Positions 1-10,458 of a stretch of DNA of 64,000 bases are shown one piece after another (the stretch's first letter is position 1; the number at the start of each line of letters is the position of its first letter). This DNA comes from Diploscapter coronatus. Taxonomy: Eukaryota > Nematoda > Chromadorea > Rhabditida > Rhabditidae. Where the stretch lies: contig OZ038422.1 of assembly GCA_964036155.1 (NCBI GenBank), positions 66,239,201 to 66,303,200 on the forward strand, written 5' to 3'. A model generated the notes under the pieces. That model did not search any database. It saw nothing but the letters and a program-made list of their open reading frames with translations, and was not told the origin of the DNA. A program made the translations under genes and the position numbers.

Positions 1-717
1 ATTCAGGTCGCATATCATGATCGTAATAAACTCGCTCCTGAACCTTATTAAAGAATGCCAAAAATCATCCAAAAGTAGATTCCGGCGAAGTGATTAGAAA
101 TGAGGTGCAAAGTTGAGAAGATAAATAAAGATCTTCACCAATCGTAGTATTATAATTGATGATAGCTGACATCTAAATTAGTATGCAAACGTCTAAAAGA
201 AAGTCGAGTAAACTAAATTCACATTTTTAAATTCTGTCCCATTCTTGACGGAATTCCAAAGTCCTTCGTTAAACCTTGGATCGTCACCAAATAACAGAAC
301 ATTTGTTTGATTCTAAAATCACGTATTTCTTTAATTAAAGCCTCCTCTCTATTAGAGACTTTTCCCCTCGGATTTTCATATCTATCCATTACTCAACTCA
401 ATTCATCTCGGAAAGTTTTTATTCATTCTTTAGATTATTTAGAGATTATTTACTTCTGATTCGAACAAAAGTTATGACGGTTTGAAAAGGCCGAATTTTT
501 CGAAAATAGAAAGCTGAAAAATAGAAGCCCCAGCGCATTCATTAAAGAAAATACGGTAGTCTTAATTTTTAAAAATAATAATTATGTCTTACATCTCTTC
601 CAAGCAAATTTTGTTGCCGGAACGAAAAACGACAAATCTGACTTCGAATGATGATCCGTTCTGCGTGTATGAACGCACATATAATTTCTGTTGGTTCTAA
701 ATTTGATTTATTTGTTA
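1..717. other. AT-rich non-coding stretch
   Basis: No open frame with splice-consistent exons, no RNA gene and no clear repeat was seen here. It is left flank to the Tc1/mariner-like element that begins at 718. Confidence 0.5.
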
Positions 718-1675
718 GTGTTGGACAAAAGTATTGACCCATCCGAATTTTTACGATAAAATTGGTAAAATTGCATCGATTTCAAAAGTTCCTTTTTTCA
801 GAATGTACTACTGGAAGAGTGGAATACGGTAATATACAATTTACCCCGAGGCATTTGCATTTTTGGCGCGAAATTATTGAATTAAAATTTTGGCCTGGAC
901 AAAAGTATTGATCCATTTCGCTAATTGACTAATTATACCAATTAGCATGAAGATAATTATTTTATTTTTTGATATATGGTAGGTACGAGCATTGTCTAAT
1001 TACTGGCTAAGTTTCGTCCCCATTCGATCAGAAGTAAGGAATCTCGAAAACTTTTTCGATTGCATCCTCTTAACTATAGAAATAGCCTATTTTGACGTGG
1101 TTTTAGAATAAAGTGATGCCGTTCAACGATGGGTGAAATTTCGTGGATAAAAGTTACATAATCTGATTCTCTGATACTTTCTGCATATACTAATCCTTTA
1201 TTCTCTTCTGTAAAATATTTTTGCAAAAAGTTATAGACCTCTCGATATCATTAATGGAAAATTCTTCCTGTTTACTATGAAATTTTATCAATTTTTTGTC
1301 ATAAAATCGCTATTTGATTTTCCACACTATGTATCATTTTTCATAGGATTTTTCTAGCCTATCCGTTTCTGCGTTTATAGAGGCTATAAATATCAGAGAA
1401 TCAGACTATGTAACTTTTATCCGCGAAATTTCATCCATCGTTGAACGGCATCACTTTATTCTAAAACCACGTCAAAATAGGCTATTTCTATAGTTAAGAG
1501 GATGCCATCGAAAAAGTTTTCGAGATTCCTTATTTCTGATCGAATGGGGACGAAACTTGGCCATTAATTAGACAATGTTCATACTTACCATATATCAAAA
1601 AATAAAATAATTATCTTCATGCTAATTGGTCTAATTAGCCAAATAGCGAAATGGATCAATACTTTTGTCCAACAC
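718..1675. mobile_element. Tc1/mariner-like element, non-autonomous
   Basis: Both ends carry the inverted sequence GTGTTGGACAAAAGTATTGA (left end at 718, right end at 1675), and each end is bordered by a TA dinucleotide (716-717 and 1676-1677). That is the target duplication of the Tc1/mariner superfamily, and the GGACAAAAGTATTG core resembles ends of Tc1-like elements. A second copy of the end lies at about 896. From there to about 1180 the sequence matches the right part (about 1393-1672) in inverted orientation almost base for base, so the real long terminal repeat is about 280 bp, and 718-895 looks like an extra left-end segment. No transposase frame is present, so the copy would depend on an enzyme encoded elsewhere. 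Confidence 0.75.
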
Positions 1676-1679
1676 TATA

Positions 1680-3662
1680 TAAGACGTTCTTCGTAAAAAT
1701 AGTTTCTTTTTTTATAGAAGAGGTGATACCCAAGAAGTTGACTTTCAAATTTCAAACTGATTTTTATCCCTGGGGGTTTTCGATTACGCTGATGACGAAT
1801 CTGACGATTAAAACCCGACCCGATCACTTGTTTCGTATGTTCCGGAAAATTCCATTTGCGTTATTCTGCATGGGAAAAATTCAGATTTGGTATCAAAATG
1901 CTCGCAGAGACCAGCTAAGCACGATTCTGAAAAGATCTCGTCGAAATGACATTGAATAGGGAAGTTATGATGAAAATAGTAAAACATGTGGAAAATATCA
2001 TATCGATTTTTCACTTTTAAAATTTAAAAATTTTTTTAAAGTGCCGAATTCCGTGAGCTATTTATACTGGGAAGTAGCCCAGATCTTCTAGTTTCTGAAC
2101 TATTTGACTGTTTCTCTATAGACTGCCCGCTAGAGGAGAAATTCCACTTCTTCGGAGAGTTGTCATGGCTCACTTTTGCCTAGTTTGATTTCAAAAATTC
2201 ATAACTCCCATAATTCTAAGCCAAATTCGATAATTCTTTTTTTGTTTGATTAAGATGAATATCTAGTTTATCAAACACCAAAAAGAGAATTTTTTCGAAT
2301 ATCGATTTCTGCCGAAATGCGCACTTTTCGCGTATTGATTGCGTACTTTTAGACTCGTACTGCGTTTACGCGTAAACGACGTTGGAAAAGTCTGTCCTTC
2401 CAGTATGTTGCGTAGATAAACATGTTGAACAATTTTGTTCCAGGAGTGATTTTGAATTCATTATCATATGAGCTCCAGAATTTTTTGAAGTTCAATGACT
2501 AATTATTGCAAAGTGCCGTTTGGACAGTAAATTTCAAAAATTCATATTTCCCTGTGTATACACATTCTAGAATAAGTTCTGGAACAAAAGTTGATCAACT
2601 TGAAGAGCTCTACAAGATTTCATGGAAAACTCCGACGCTAACTCACATTACACTTGTAAACACAGTGCGGGTATATAGGGTAACTTAGGCTAATTTCTCC
2701 CGCCAAAATTAATTTCTAAAAAATTTCTTTATACTTAGAATTTATTCTCCTACTCAAGATCTACAAAATAAAAAAATAATCATGAGATTTTGTCAGAAAT
2801 ATAGGAAAATATAATTTTTGAAAATAACGTATAAAAGGATATTATGCTGAATTTAACTGTCGCACTTCAAAAAATTCTAGAGTTCATACTAATGCAAATT
2901 CGAGGTCGATCCTGGAACAAATTTGTTCACCATATCCCTCTACACAAAATACTGGAAGGACGAATTTTTCTAACATCATTTACGCGTAAACGCAGTACGA
3001 GTCTAAAAGTACGCAATCAATACGCGAAAAGTGCGCATTTCTGCAGAAATCGATATTCAAAAAAATTCTCTTTTTGATGTTTGATAAACTAGAGATAAGT
3101 ACCTGTCAAATAAAAAAAGAATTGTCGAATTTGGTTTAGAATTATGGAAGTTATGAATTTTTGAAATCAAACTAGGCAAAGTCGAGTCATAACAACTCTT
3201 CGAAGAAGTGGCATTTCTTCGCTAGCGGGCAGTCTATAGGAAAACAGTCAAATAGTTCAGAAACTAGAAGATCTGGGCTACTTCCCAGTATAAATAGCTC
3301 ACGGAACCCGGGACTTTTAAAAAAATTGAAAAATCGATATTATATTTTCCACATGTTTTACTACTTTCATCATAACTTCCCTATTCGATGTCATTTCGAC
3401 GAGATCTTTTCAGAAGCGTGCTTAGCTGGTCTCTGCGAGCATTTTGATACCAAATCTGAATTTTTCCCATGCAGAATAACGCAAATGGAATTTTCCGGAA
3501 CATACGAAACAAGTGATCGGGTCGGGTTTTAATCGTCAGATTCGTCATCAGCGTAATCGAAAACCCCCAGGGATAAAAATCAGTTTGAAAATTGAAAGTC
3601 AACTTCTTGGGTATCACCTCTTCTATAAAAAAAGAAACTATTTTTACGAAGAACGTGTCATA
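1680..3662. repeat. 2-kb inverted repeat with ~830-bp arms
   Basis: The left arm (about 1680-2510) and right arm (about 2835-3662) are inverted copies of one another around a ~325-bp centre. The outer 700 bp of each arm are nearly identical and the inner part is diverged. Each arm contains a mirrored open frame of about 100 codons (1651-1959 on plus, 3381-3722 on minus) and its antisense frame, which is simply the same arm read twice. I do not recognise the frame and treat it as non-functional. The structure resembles a foldback element or a transposon with very long inverted ends. The Tc1/mariner-like element abuts its left end. Confidence 0.7.
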
Positions 3663-5305
3663 TGTGAAAATTAACCCTATTTGAGGACCCCTGCTTATAC
3701 TGACTTTGGTTTTTACTAGCATTCACTATGAAATAGTATCAATGGACTTACCGCTAAAATACAGAAACTTCATTGCTTCACGTAAATATTAATGATAGAT
3801 TAATGCTTTGAGTTTGGTCGAGTTCATTAAAAAAAAAACGCTCGCAAATTTAGATTGCTGAATATGTCTGATTTAGGGAGACAATGTCAAATTTGAGATT
3901 ATGAGATCTGAAATTTCATAATTAAAAAGTAAAATATCGATTGAAAGCGTTGCTGAGTCTGGGACGAAATAGCTCTAATATATTGTATAGAGCCTTAGTG
4001 TTTCGTGACACTGATAAATGATGAATCAAACAGGGACACATAAATGATGATAAGGATAATCTTGACTAAATGGACGCAGGCAAAATATTTACACACATAA
4101 TGTCTATCGGAAATTCGTTTACAAAGAAAAAATAGTGAAACTGAACCTAAATGTTAAATAGAATAATTTCGAGAAATAATTACATCCTAGTATCGTTGCA
4201 TGCGAAATAATATAGGATTTTTTTTTTCAGGAAAAAAGATTTCCTTCCTTTACTATTTCATGTACAACGGAGCAACTATTGTAACTACTTTTCCAGAAAA
4301 GTAAAAAAACCATTCAAGTTCGAATAAACAATTTATTTCAAGAATAATTATTAAGAAACAATACATGAAAATAATAAATTCTCAAATTGTGTGTAATACT
4401 TGATACGTCCTTTTATCGATTATAGCTTTAGTGTTCGGGGGTCATAAAATCAGTCCTCTGACACATAATTTATTTGCACATCCTCATGTTATCAAATGGT
4501 ATTTTGAAGAATCAAAACCCTGAGTAATTTGATAGAAGAATTGTTTTATATTTTTGCGTTTATTATTGATTAATAAAGAGTTAATCAATGTAATTCGAGA
4601 TTTATATTCCCGCCTATTGTAAAAATAGAATATAGAATACATCGTTCATTTATTATAGAATATGTTCGAAGCTACTACAGATACTTTAAACTAAAAGAAT
4701 ATTCGGGTCATAAAAAGTCAACAATTCAATTTAAAAGTAGTATTTTCAATCTCAATGCTATTTTAATTGTTTCTGGTAGGGATTAATGCGAAAAAAATAT
4801 ATATAATTTTATTTATTTTTTTCTATAAATTTCAAGAACTTATTTTATCGCCGCATACATATATTTGACTGCCAATAACTTCAAATAAGTATATTTTATA
4901 TTGATTACAAATACTGTTCTAGATTATGGATAATATTCTCATCAAATATTTTTTAATACTTAACGAAATAATTCAACTGTGTACAGACCTAGGGAGCACT
5001 TTCGTCAGACGAAGAAAATATGTGGGGGTAGGTCGCAAGAGTAAAATTGCAGTAGTGACGTCATCATATACAACGAAAATTTTCGAGTTAGAGATACAAA
5101 AATCTTAAGAAAATATTATGGGGGGTAGGTTGCAAGGGTTTTCTGACGATCGTTCTCCCTAGGACTGACCGTGTACAAGTATTATAACGAATTCTATTAT
5201 ATTCATATCAATCCCAAAGAAACTAAAAACGATTACTTTATCCGCATGCTAACGTAATTATTTTTATGAAATCTAAAAATTACATCTACCAAATATTAAA
5301 GATAT
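3663..5305. other. AT-rich non-coding stretch
   Basis: Only short frames with no splice-compatible partners are present. I see no gene, RNA or clear element. Confidence 0.5.
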
Positions 5306-5437
5306 TTTAATTAAGGCTCCTAGAAAAAGATACTAGGACACCAGTTAGAAAAAAGACTACTTTTGCCTATATTTTTTTTTCTTTCCCTCATACTATTTCT
5401 TAGAAAAGTAGTGTCTTTTTCTATTAGCCTTAATTAA
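5306..5437. mobile_element. MITE with GGCT ends and TTAATTAA flanks
   Basis: A 115-bp element (5315-5429) begins GGCTCCTAGAAAAAGA and ends with the near inverted copy TCTTTTTCTATTAGCC. Both sides carry TTAATTAA (5307-5314 and 5430-5437), consistent with an 8-bp target duplication, although this sequence is itself palindromic. A second nested inverted pair (AAAGACTACTTTT against AAAAGTAGTGTCTTT) lies inside. The GGCT terminus is shared with the elements at 13710 and 48361. Confidence 0.55.
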
Positions 5438-5984
5438 GATGCATTCTTTGAGTAATCCGAACAGAGGCCGGACACAACTGCAAAAGTGTCTCAGGTCCGA
5501 ACTAAACTTATATGGTGGATACACCCATGGACCCTAATCACAAAAATGGGGAGATCAGGTCCCGCCCCCTAAAATGGGCGGGGCTAGGTGGGGGTCAAAG
5601 TTGGGTGTTTTGGCAATTTGACACCCCTCAGGGGATACAAAGAAAGCTTTTTTGTTATAAAAGATTTTCGAAAAATTTAAAAAGCATAAGATAGCCCATA
5701 TAATTGCCCATCTTTTGATGTATAAGTTTCAGGAAGTCAACCACTTGCTGGGTACGGTAGGTCGTCCCGAAGTTAAGAGTGATACTTCCAGAACCCCTTT
5801 ACTCTGCACAAAATCGATCACCCTGAAAATTTTTTACATTTTATATTAATCTCCGCTCGTTTCTCTACAAAATAAAAAAGAAACGCAAAAAATAATCCAG
5901 CGAAACTCAGTTTTGGTTCCCCAAAGTACGGTACCCAAAAATCGAAATTTCCAAATTTTGAAGAAACCCCTACAATATGCATGC
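5438..5984. other. Non-coding stretch with small GC-rich hairpin
   Basis: There is no supportable gene. A local hairpin of the form CCCGCCC..GGGCGGG occurs near 5561-5583. Otherwise the stretch is ordinary. Confidence 0.4.
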
Positions 5985-6870
5985 CATTCGATAGAGCTTG
6001 AAAAACTGAGCAACTTTTGTGAAGACACCATATGGTTTTCTATTATGGTAAGGGTGTGGTAACTCAAAAACCAAAATTTAATGTTAATTTTCAAGAAAAT
6101 GTTATGAGAATATTTTTATAGATAGTTTTATAATTGGTTATGGTATAATTGTGACGTGATCAGAGTCAATACATCAACAACAGATCGAGGAATGAAATGA
6201 TTTATTATCGTGGATCCCAGGTAGGTCATCAGTAGATCATGGCTCTGACGATTCCTCACTGGTCCAGGACTACTCGCTCTAACTGTTCAGTCGCTCAGCG
6301 GCGCCACCGCTGGCGACTAGGAGTAGTTCTCATTCTGGCCCGACTGCTCGCGATAAGACGAAACTGGATAATGACAAATATTAGACTCATACTGACTCGT
6401 CAACTAATATCTTAGATAAGACAATCTGAATGCTAATTTGGCTCTACCAAATTATCATTATTATTTCTGTGTATCCGATATTAGGTTACCACAGATAGCC
6501 TACCAATATTTGGTCTCAAATTTAAGCTAGAGACATCTATTATTTATTCCCACTTAATTTGAAATTGAATAATACCAAAGATGGTATGACACCAAATGGT
6601 AGCGACTCATATGGTCAAGTTATCATTTGGTAACCAATACCCATCATGTTATACATCAAATGAAAGCCCTTATCAAACTGAGTAATATGCTGAAAACTGT
6701 TTGAAAAACAGATTAGTCTATCGCCTTTTATGGTCATTTGAAAATACCCCATTTTTGTCATTTTCGTGTGTATAACACTCAAACCCCATACCACACGTAC
6801 CATAATAGATGGCCATGTGGTGTCTTCACAAAAGTTGTTCAGTTTTTTTAACTCTATCGATTAGTATATA
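5985..6870. mobile_element. ~0.9-kb element with ~85-bp inverted ends
   Basis: The left arm at about 5988-6070 and right arm at about 6778-6868 are imperfect inverted repeats (for example AACTTTTGTGAAGACACCAT on the left, its complement on the right). The interior has no transposase and includes a GC-rich patch (about 6220-6360) with its own hairpin around GTCGCTCAGCGGCGCCACCG. No clear target duplication was found. The right end stops about 20 bp before the first residual coding sequence of the fucosyltransferase-like gene, so insertion may have removed that gene's 5' part. Confidence 0.5.
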
Positions 6871-6888
6871 TTTTGAATTTTTTCATAC

Positions 6889-7800
6889 GGATTTTCAAAA
6901 ACCCGATTTGCTGAATATCATGGCTTATCTGTTTGCTGCAGCTATGAAGATCCAACTTGGTCAAATAAAGATTTTTTCCCTAAAAAATAGAAATTTTCAG
7001 GAGGTTGTCAAATTATTCTGAAGATCACATTTTCCTAGAAACGACATTCATGCAGAACTCTCTATATTTCGAACGACAAATACCTGAATTGATGAAATAC
7101 CTCAAATTTAGTGAAGAGGTCATTAGAAACGGAGAAAAAATCATAAATAGCTGGAATGTGTAACCGAAATTTAGCTAGTATGAGATGAGAAAATTGAAAT
7201 TTTAGAACCAATGCAGCCCAATTTTCGTGCATTCATGTACGACTTACAGACCATTTCTCAAAATCTGATGCGAATTTTTCGAAGGCCGGCATTAAATTTT
7301 TATTAGAAAAAGAAGTTAATGAGGTACATTTGATCACTTTTAATCGTAACATTTTTTAGAAGTACAACGATTTCATCATATTTGGCGACGACCAAAATTA
7401 TATGAAAGATTTATCGACAAATGTTAAAAGGGATCCTGCTTTCAAAGATGTAATGCGAAGCTAAGATTTTTCTTCGATCTAAAAATTTAGTCAAAAATTA
7501 TCATCAATACGAATAAATTGCCGGGAGAAGACTTTTACATTTCGTCAAAACTCTGCTCCTCGTTTCTAATGACAAATCCTGAATCAACTTTCGGATGGTT
7601 TCTCGCGTTTTTCAGCAAACAGAATAATCATGTTTATTTTGATCATGATATGCGATCTAGATCTTGGTATTATACTGGATTTCATAGGTATTAAATTAAT
7701 TACTTTTATCTTTTCAAAATACTTGGCTCTTAAATATTTTAGGGATATTTGGCGACCTCTAGTTTGGGACGATAAGCATGAGAAGCTCCAGTTAATGTAG
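6889..7800 (+). pseudogene. GT11-like alpha-1,2-fucosyltransferase, 5'-truncated
   Basis: Six phase-consistent blocks (about 6889-6959, 7001-7159, 7206-7323, 7360-7449, 7491-7687, 7743-7800) encode about 230 residues. They match the C-terminal two thirds of nematode GT11-type fucosyltransferases: a CIHVRLTDHF segment in the place of the family's HxRRGDF motif, then IIFGDDQNYMKDLS, then CSSFLMTNPESTFGWFLAFF (the family's STFGWW sugar-nucleotide motif), ending at TAG 7798. The N-terminal signal anchor and the GxGNxxF motif are absent. The frame upstream of 6889 is closed by a stop, with no usable splice acceptor, and the inverted-end element stops just there. HVRLTD lacks the usual double arginine. 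Such enzymes add fucose to glycans in the Golgi. Either a truncated relic or a gene whose first exons lie beyond the insertion; the former seems likelier. A polyA-type AATAAA follows at 7870. Confidence 0.6.
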
Positions 7801-7968
7801 TTATTGTTTCAATGGTTATCATTTTTCTGAAAGTCTGCATACAATCTAACAAATTTTTAATCTCAAATCAATAAATGTCACCATTTTATAATGAAATAAA
7901 AATTGTCCAGACTATTTATCATTTGATCATTAATAAAATCTCTAGTGAATCTATTTATAACTCTTATA

Positions 7969-9361
7969 TCAGTTTAAGTATCGAGCCAATTCTATGGCGG
8001 AATATCGCTCCAGACAAGATTTGTGGATGAAACTGAATTCTGTAGCTATGAAGACAGCATACGGATTAACTTCAAAATTGAATAACAAATAATCAAATCT
8101 GAAAGATGAAACAAAAATGTCAAAATTTCAAAGTATTCCTACCTTGCAATATCCCTAATCATAGCCTTTGTTTTATCATGATCCTTGTTATGAATTTCGA
8201 TTAGAATCTGCAAAATTCACTTACATTGAAAAAAGTTGAAACATTACCTGGCAAACAGTGTTCTTCTTAAGAAATGGGACCATCACTTTGTATTCAGCCC
8301 CTTCGATATCAATCTTTAGGATTTCAATTTTGGTAACGTTTTCCAATGTCATTAGATCTTCTAAATTAATGAAAGAGTTTTATTAAAAATCTGTAAAATT
8401 TGCCTATCGTCGAAGTATTGTTCATTCTGTCGGTTTTATCAGATAATGTGATCGCTCTCGAAAATCCACGTATCGTTTGAAATGTTTTCAGCGATATTTT
8501 ACTAGGAACCTAAAGTATTTTACTTCATCTATGAACTAAAAAATTATTAATACTTTATCATATCCGAATATTTTGCATTTGAAGTCGGTATATTTTTGTA
8601 TAGCTTCATCAAATGATGGCATACCGGCTATGCCCAATGAGAATATTCTAAAAATTATCGAATAACATTTAAATATTATATTTATGATTTTCAATCAAGT
8701 TATAAAAATTCAAATTTACATACACACATCCTTCTGGGATATTAACCGGATCACACATCCATTTTCCACCGTCAAAAATCCTTCCTATTCTAATTCGAGG
8801 GCAGAACGCCTTTAAACGTAATTTTCATTTGAAATAAGTTTGAAAAAAATCACGTCACCTCAGGTGCCAAAATATTGTATAGATCCCTCGACACGGTTTT
8901 ATTCACATAATCTCCTCGTTCTTTCGCCTGTCTTTTATACCAATCCATAAACACTCGACTTATCGAAACTTTATCATTACTCTTCAAAATTTTCAAATTA
9001 TTTTATGTTGCGAAGCTTTGAAATACTTCTTCAACTGACGGCGATTTATCTCGTGAATTGCTTTCAAATATGAGCATTTGAAGTTTATCGAACCGATCTG
9101 AATTTATAGATGTTTGAAATTTTATTGGAAGTTTGAAAAAAAAATAGTTTCATCGTTTTATGCTTAGCAGATTAGGACTTGATCGGTAACAGATTCTTAG
9201 CCGATGCTATTTCGTAATAATGATACGATTATTGTAACTACTTTTTCAGGTTTCTTATTTTTATCGAGTATTAGTCTACCTTGCTGAGCATCATCGAATA
9301 TCAACCATAGTCCGAAGATAATCGTCAAAAATACCAGAAAAAGTAAAGTTTGTTGGTGCAT
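7969..9361 (-). CDS. FkbM-family (Methyltransf_21) membrane-anchored methyltransferase-like protein
   Basis: Eight exons (9361-9280, 9097-8859, 8809-8724, 8647-8554, 8509-8404, 8360-8248, 8207-8143, 8098-7969) splice in phase to about 304 codons. The N-terminus is a signal anchor (LLFLVFLTIIFGLWLIF). The body has family landmarks: CPRIRIGRIFDGGKWMCDP, FSLGIAGMPSFDEAI, the acidic ILKIDIEGAEYKVM core typical of FkbM-type methyltransferases, and the closing FIATEFSFIHKSC. Two oddities exist. An in-frame TAA sits at 9005-9003 in exon 2, but a 45-nt intron (GTATTT..TTGAAG) would remove it in frame, so the gene may be intact. The intron after exon 5 has a GC donor (8403-8402). The substrate is unknown; by family a Golgi/ER lumenal O-methyltransferase is plausible. 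It converges on the fucosyltransferase remnant 168 bp away. Confidence 0.75.
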
Positions 9362-10458
9362 AATTAAAGATGTTCTTAGATATTTTTAATTTAGCAAAAT
9401 CGAATAGTTCAATTTAGACAATTTAAATCATAAATCGTGTATCATTTCGAATACTAAAGATGATTTGGATAGTGAATTTTAGTGCATTTGAAGCACGTTA
9501 TCGATGTTCAACTTATTGTTAAAGACTTCAATATAAAAAGTCAATGAGCACTGATATGAAATCAGCATTTGGGCATAAACATTGATTTTCAAATTCCCCA
9601 TCTCAATAGGCAAATATGATCGCTATTCGAATTAGTCATGCTTGCATCATCAATATCATCAATGATTACACGGCTTGTCAAGCGGTGCATAGTAATAAAA
9701 TTGCTCTAGCCTGTCTCGCTAACACTATTTTGCTACTCAAATTTTAGCAAAAAATGCAAATTCGGCATCAGTGCGCTTGGGAGCGATAAAATTGAAAAAG
9801 AATACCATAGGGATGTAGATAAAATACAGTTCTCATAGGCGTATGGGACTGAATTTTTGAAAAAAAAAAAAATACTCGGAAATCGAATGATCATCAAAAA
9901 CACTTTTCGCACTTGAAGATGAGAAACAAGGATTCTCTGACAAACCAAGACGGGCAACGAATTCTGCTAATTTTGTCAAATTGCATGCACAAATTATAAC
10001 TATGTTGACAGGCCGTGATTACATTAATGGTTGATTGCATTGGACTTGGTTTGATCGTCTGCTTAGAGTGTGTAGGTTTTGATGACTTTATATTCCAAAT
10101 TGTACATGTATTTTGTTCTTATTTCCATGGAGTTTTCTCTCTAATTGTTTCAAAATTTTGGAATAAAAATAAATGTTTGCACGAGATTGTTTTACAAGCT
10201 CAGTGCAATTTTATTTATCTTGTGGAAGTTGGTATTGTCTTATTTTTAGATTTATTACAGCAATGCTAGTCAATAAATTAACATTTTCTAGCTTCATATG
10301 ATCACTATTAAATATAATGCAGCAATTTACTTAGATAAAAATGAATTATTGTTATTATTATGTCATATTTCATAATAATAATATCTCTTTATTATATATT
10401 GTAAAACTTTCAGTCGTTTTAATTTCGTAGAAGATTTGTAAAATTAAGACTATTTGTC
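9362..10458. other. Intergenic, no supported gene
   Basis: This lies upstream of the FkbM-type gene and downstream of the DUF273-type gene, both on minus. Frames at 9733-9957 (-) and 10015-10269 (+) have no recognisable features or splice partners, and I leave them out. Confidence 0.4.

Noticed and set aside
1651..1959. 102-codon frame overlapping the right end of the Tc1/mariner-like element
   Set aside because: The same frame recurs inverted in the other arm of the 2-kb inverted repeat, with its antisense frame also open. It starts inside a transposon end and has no recognisable protein signature.
5700..5820. Resemblance of CCCGAAGTTAAG to an internal 5S rRNA segment
   Set aside because: The match is about a dozen bases, with no surrounding 5S sequence or structure.
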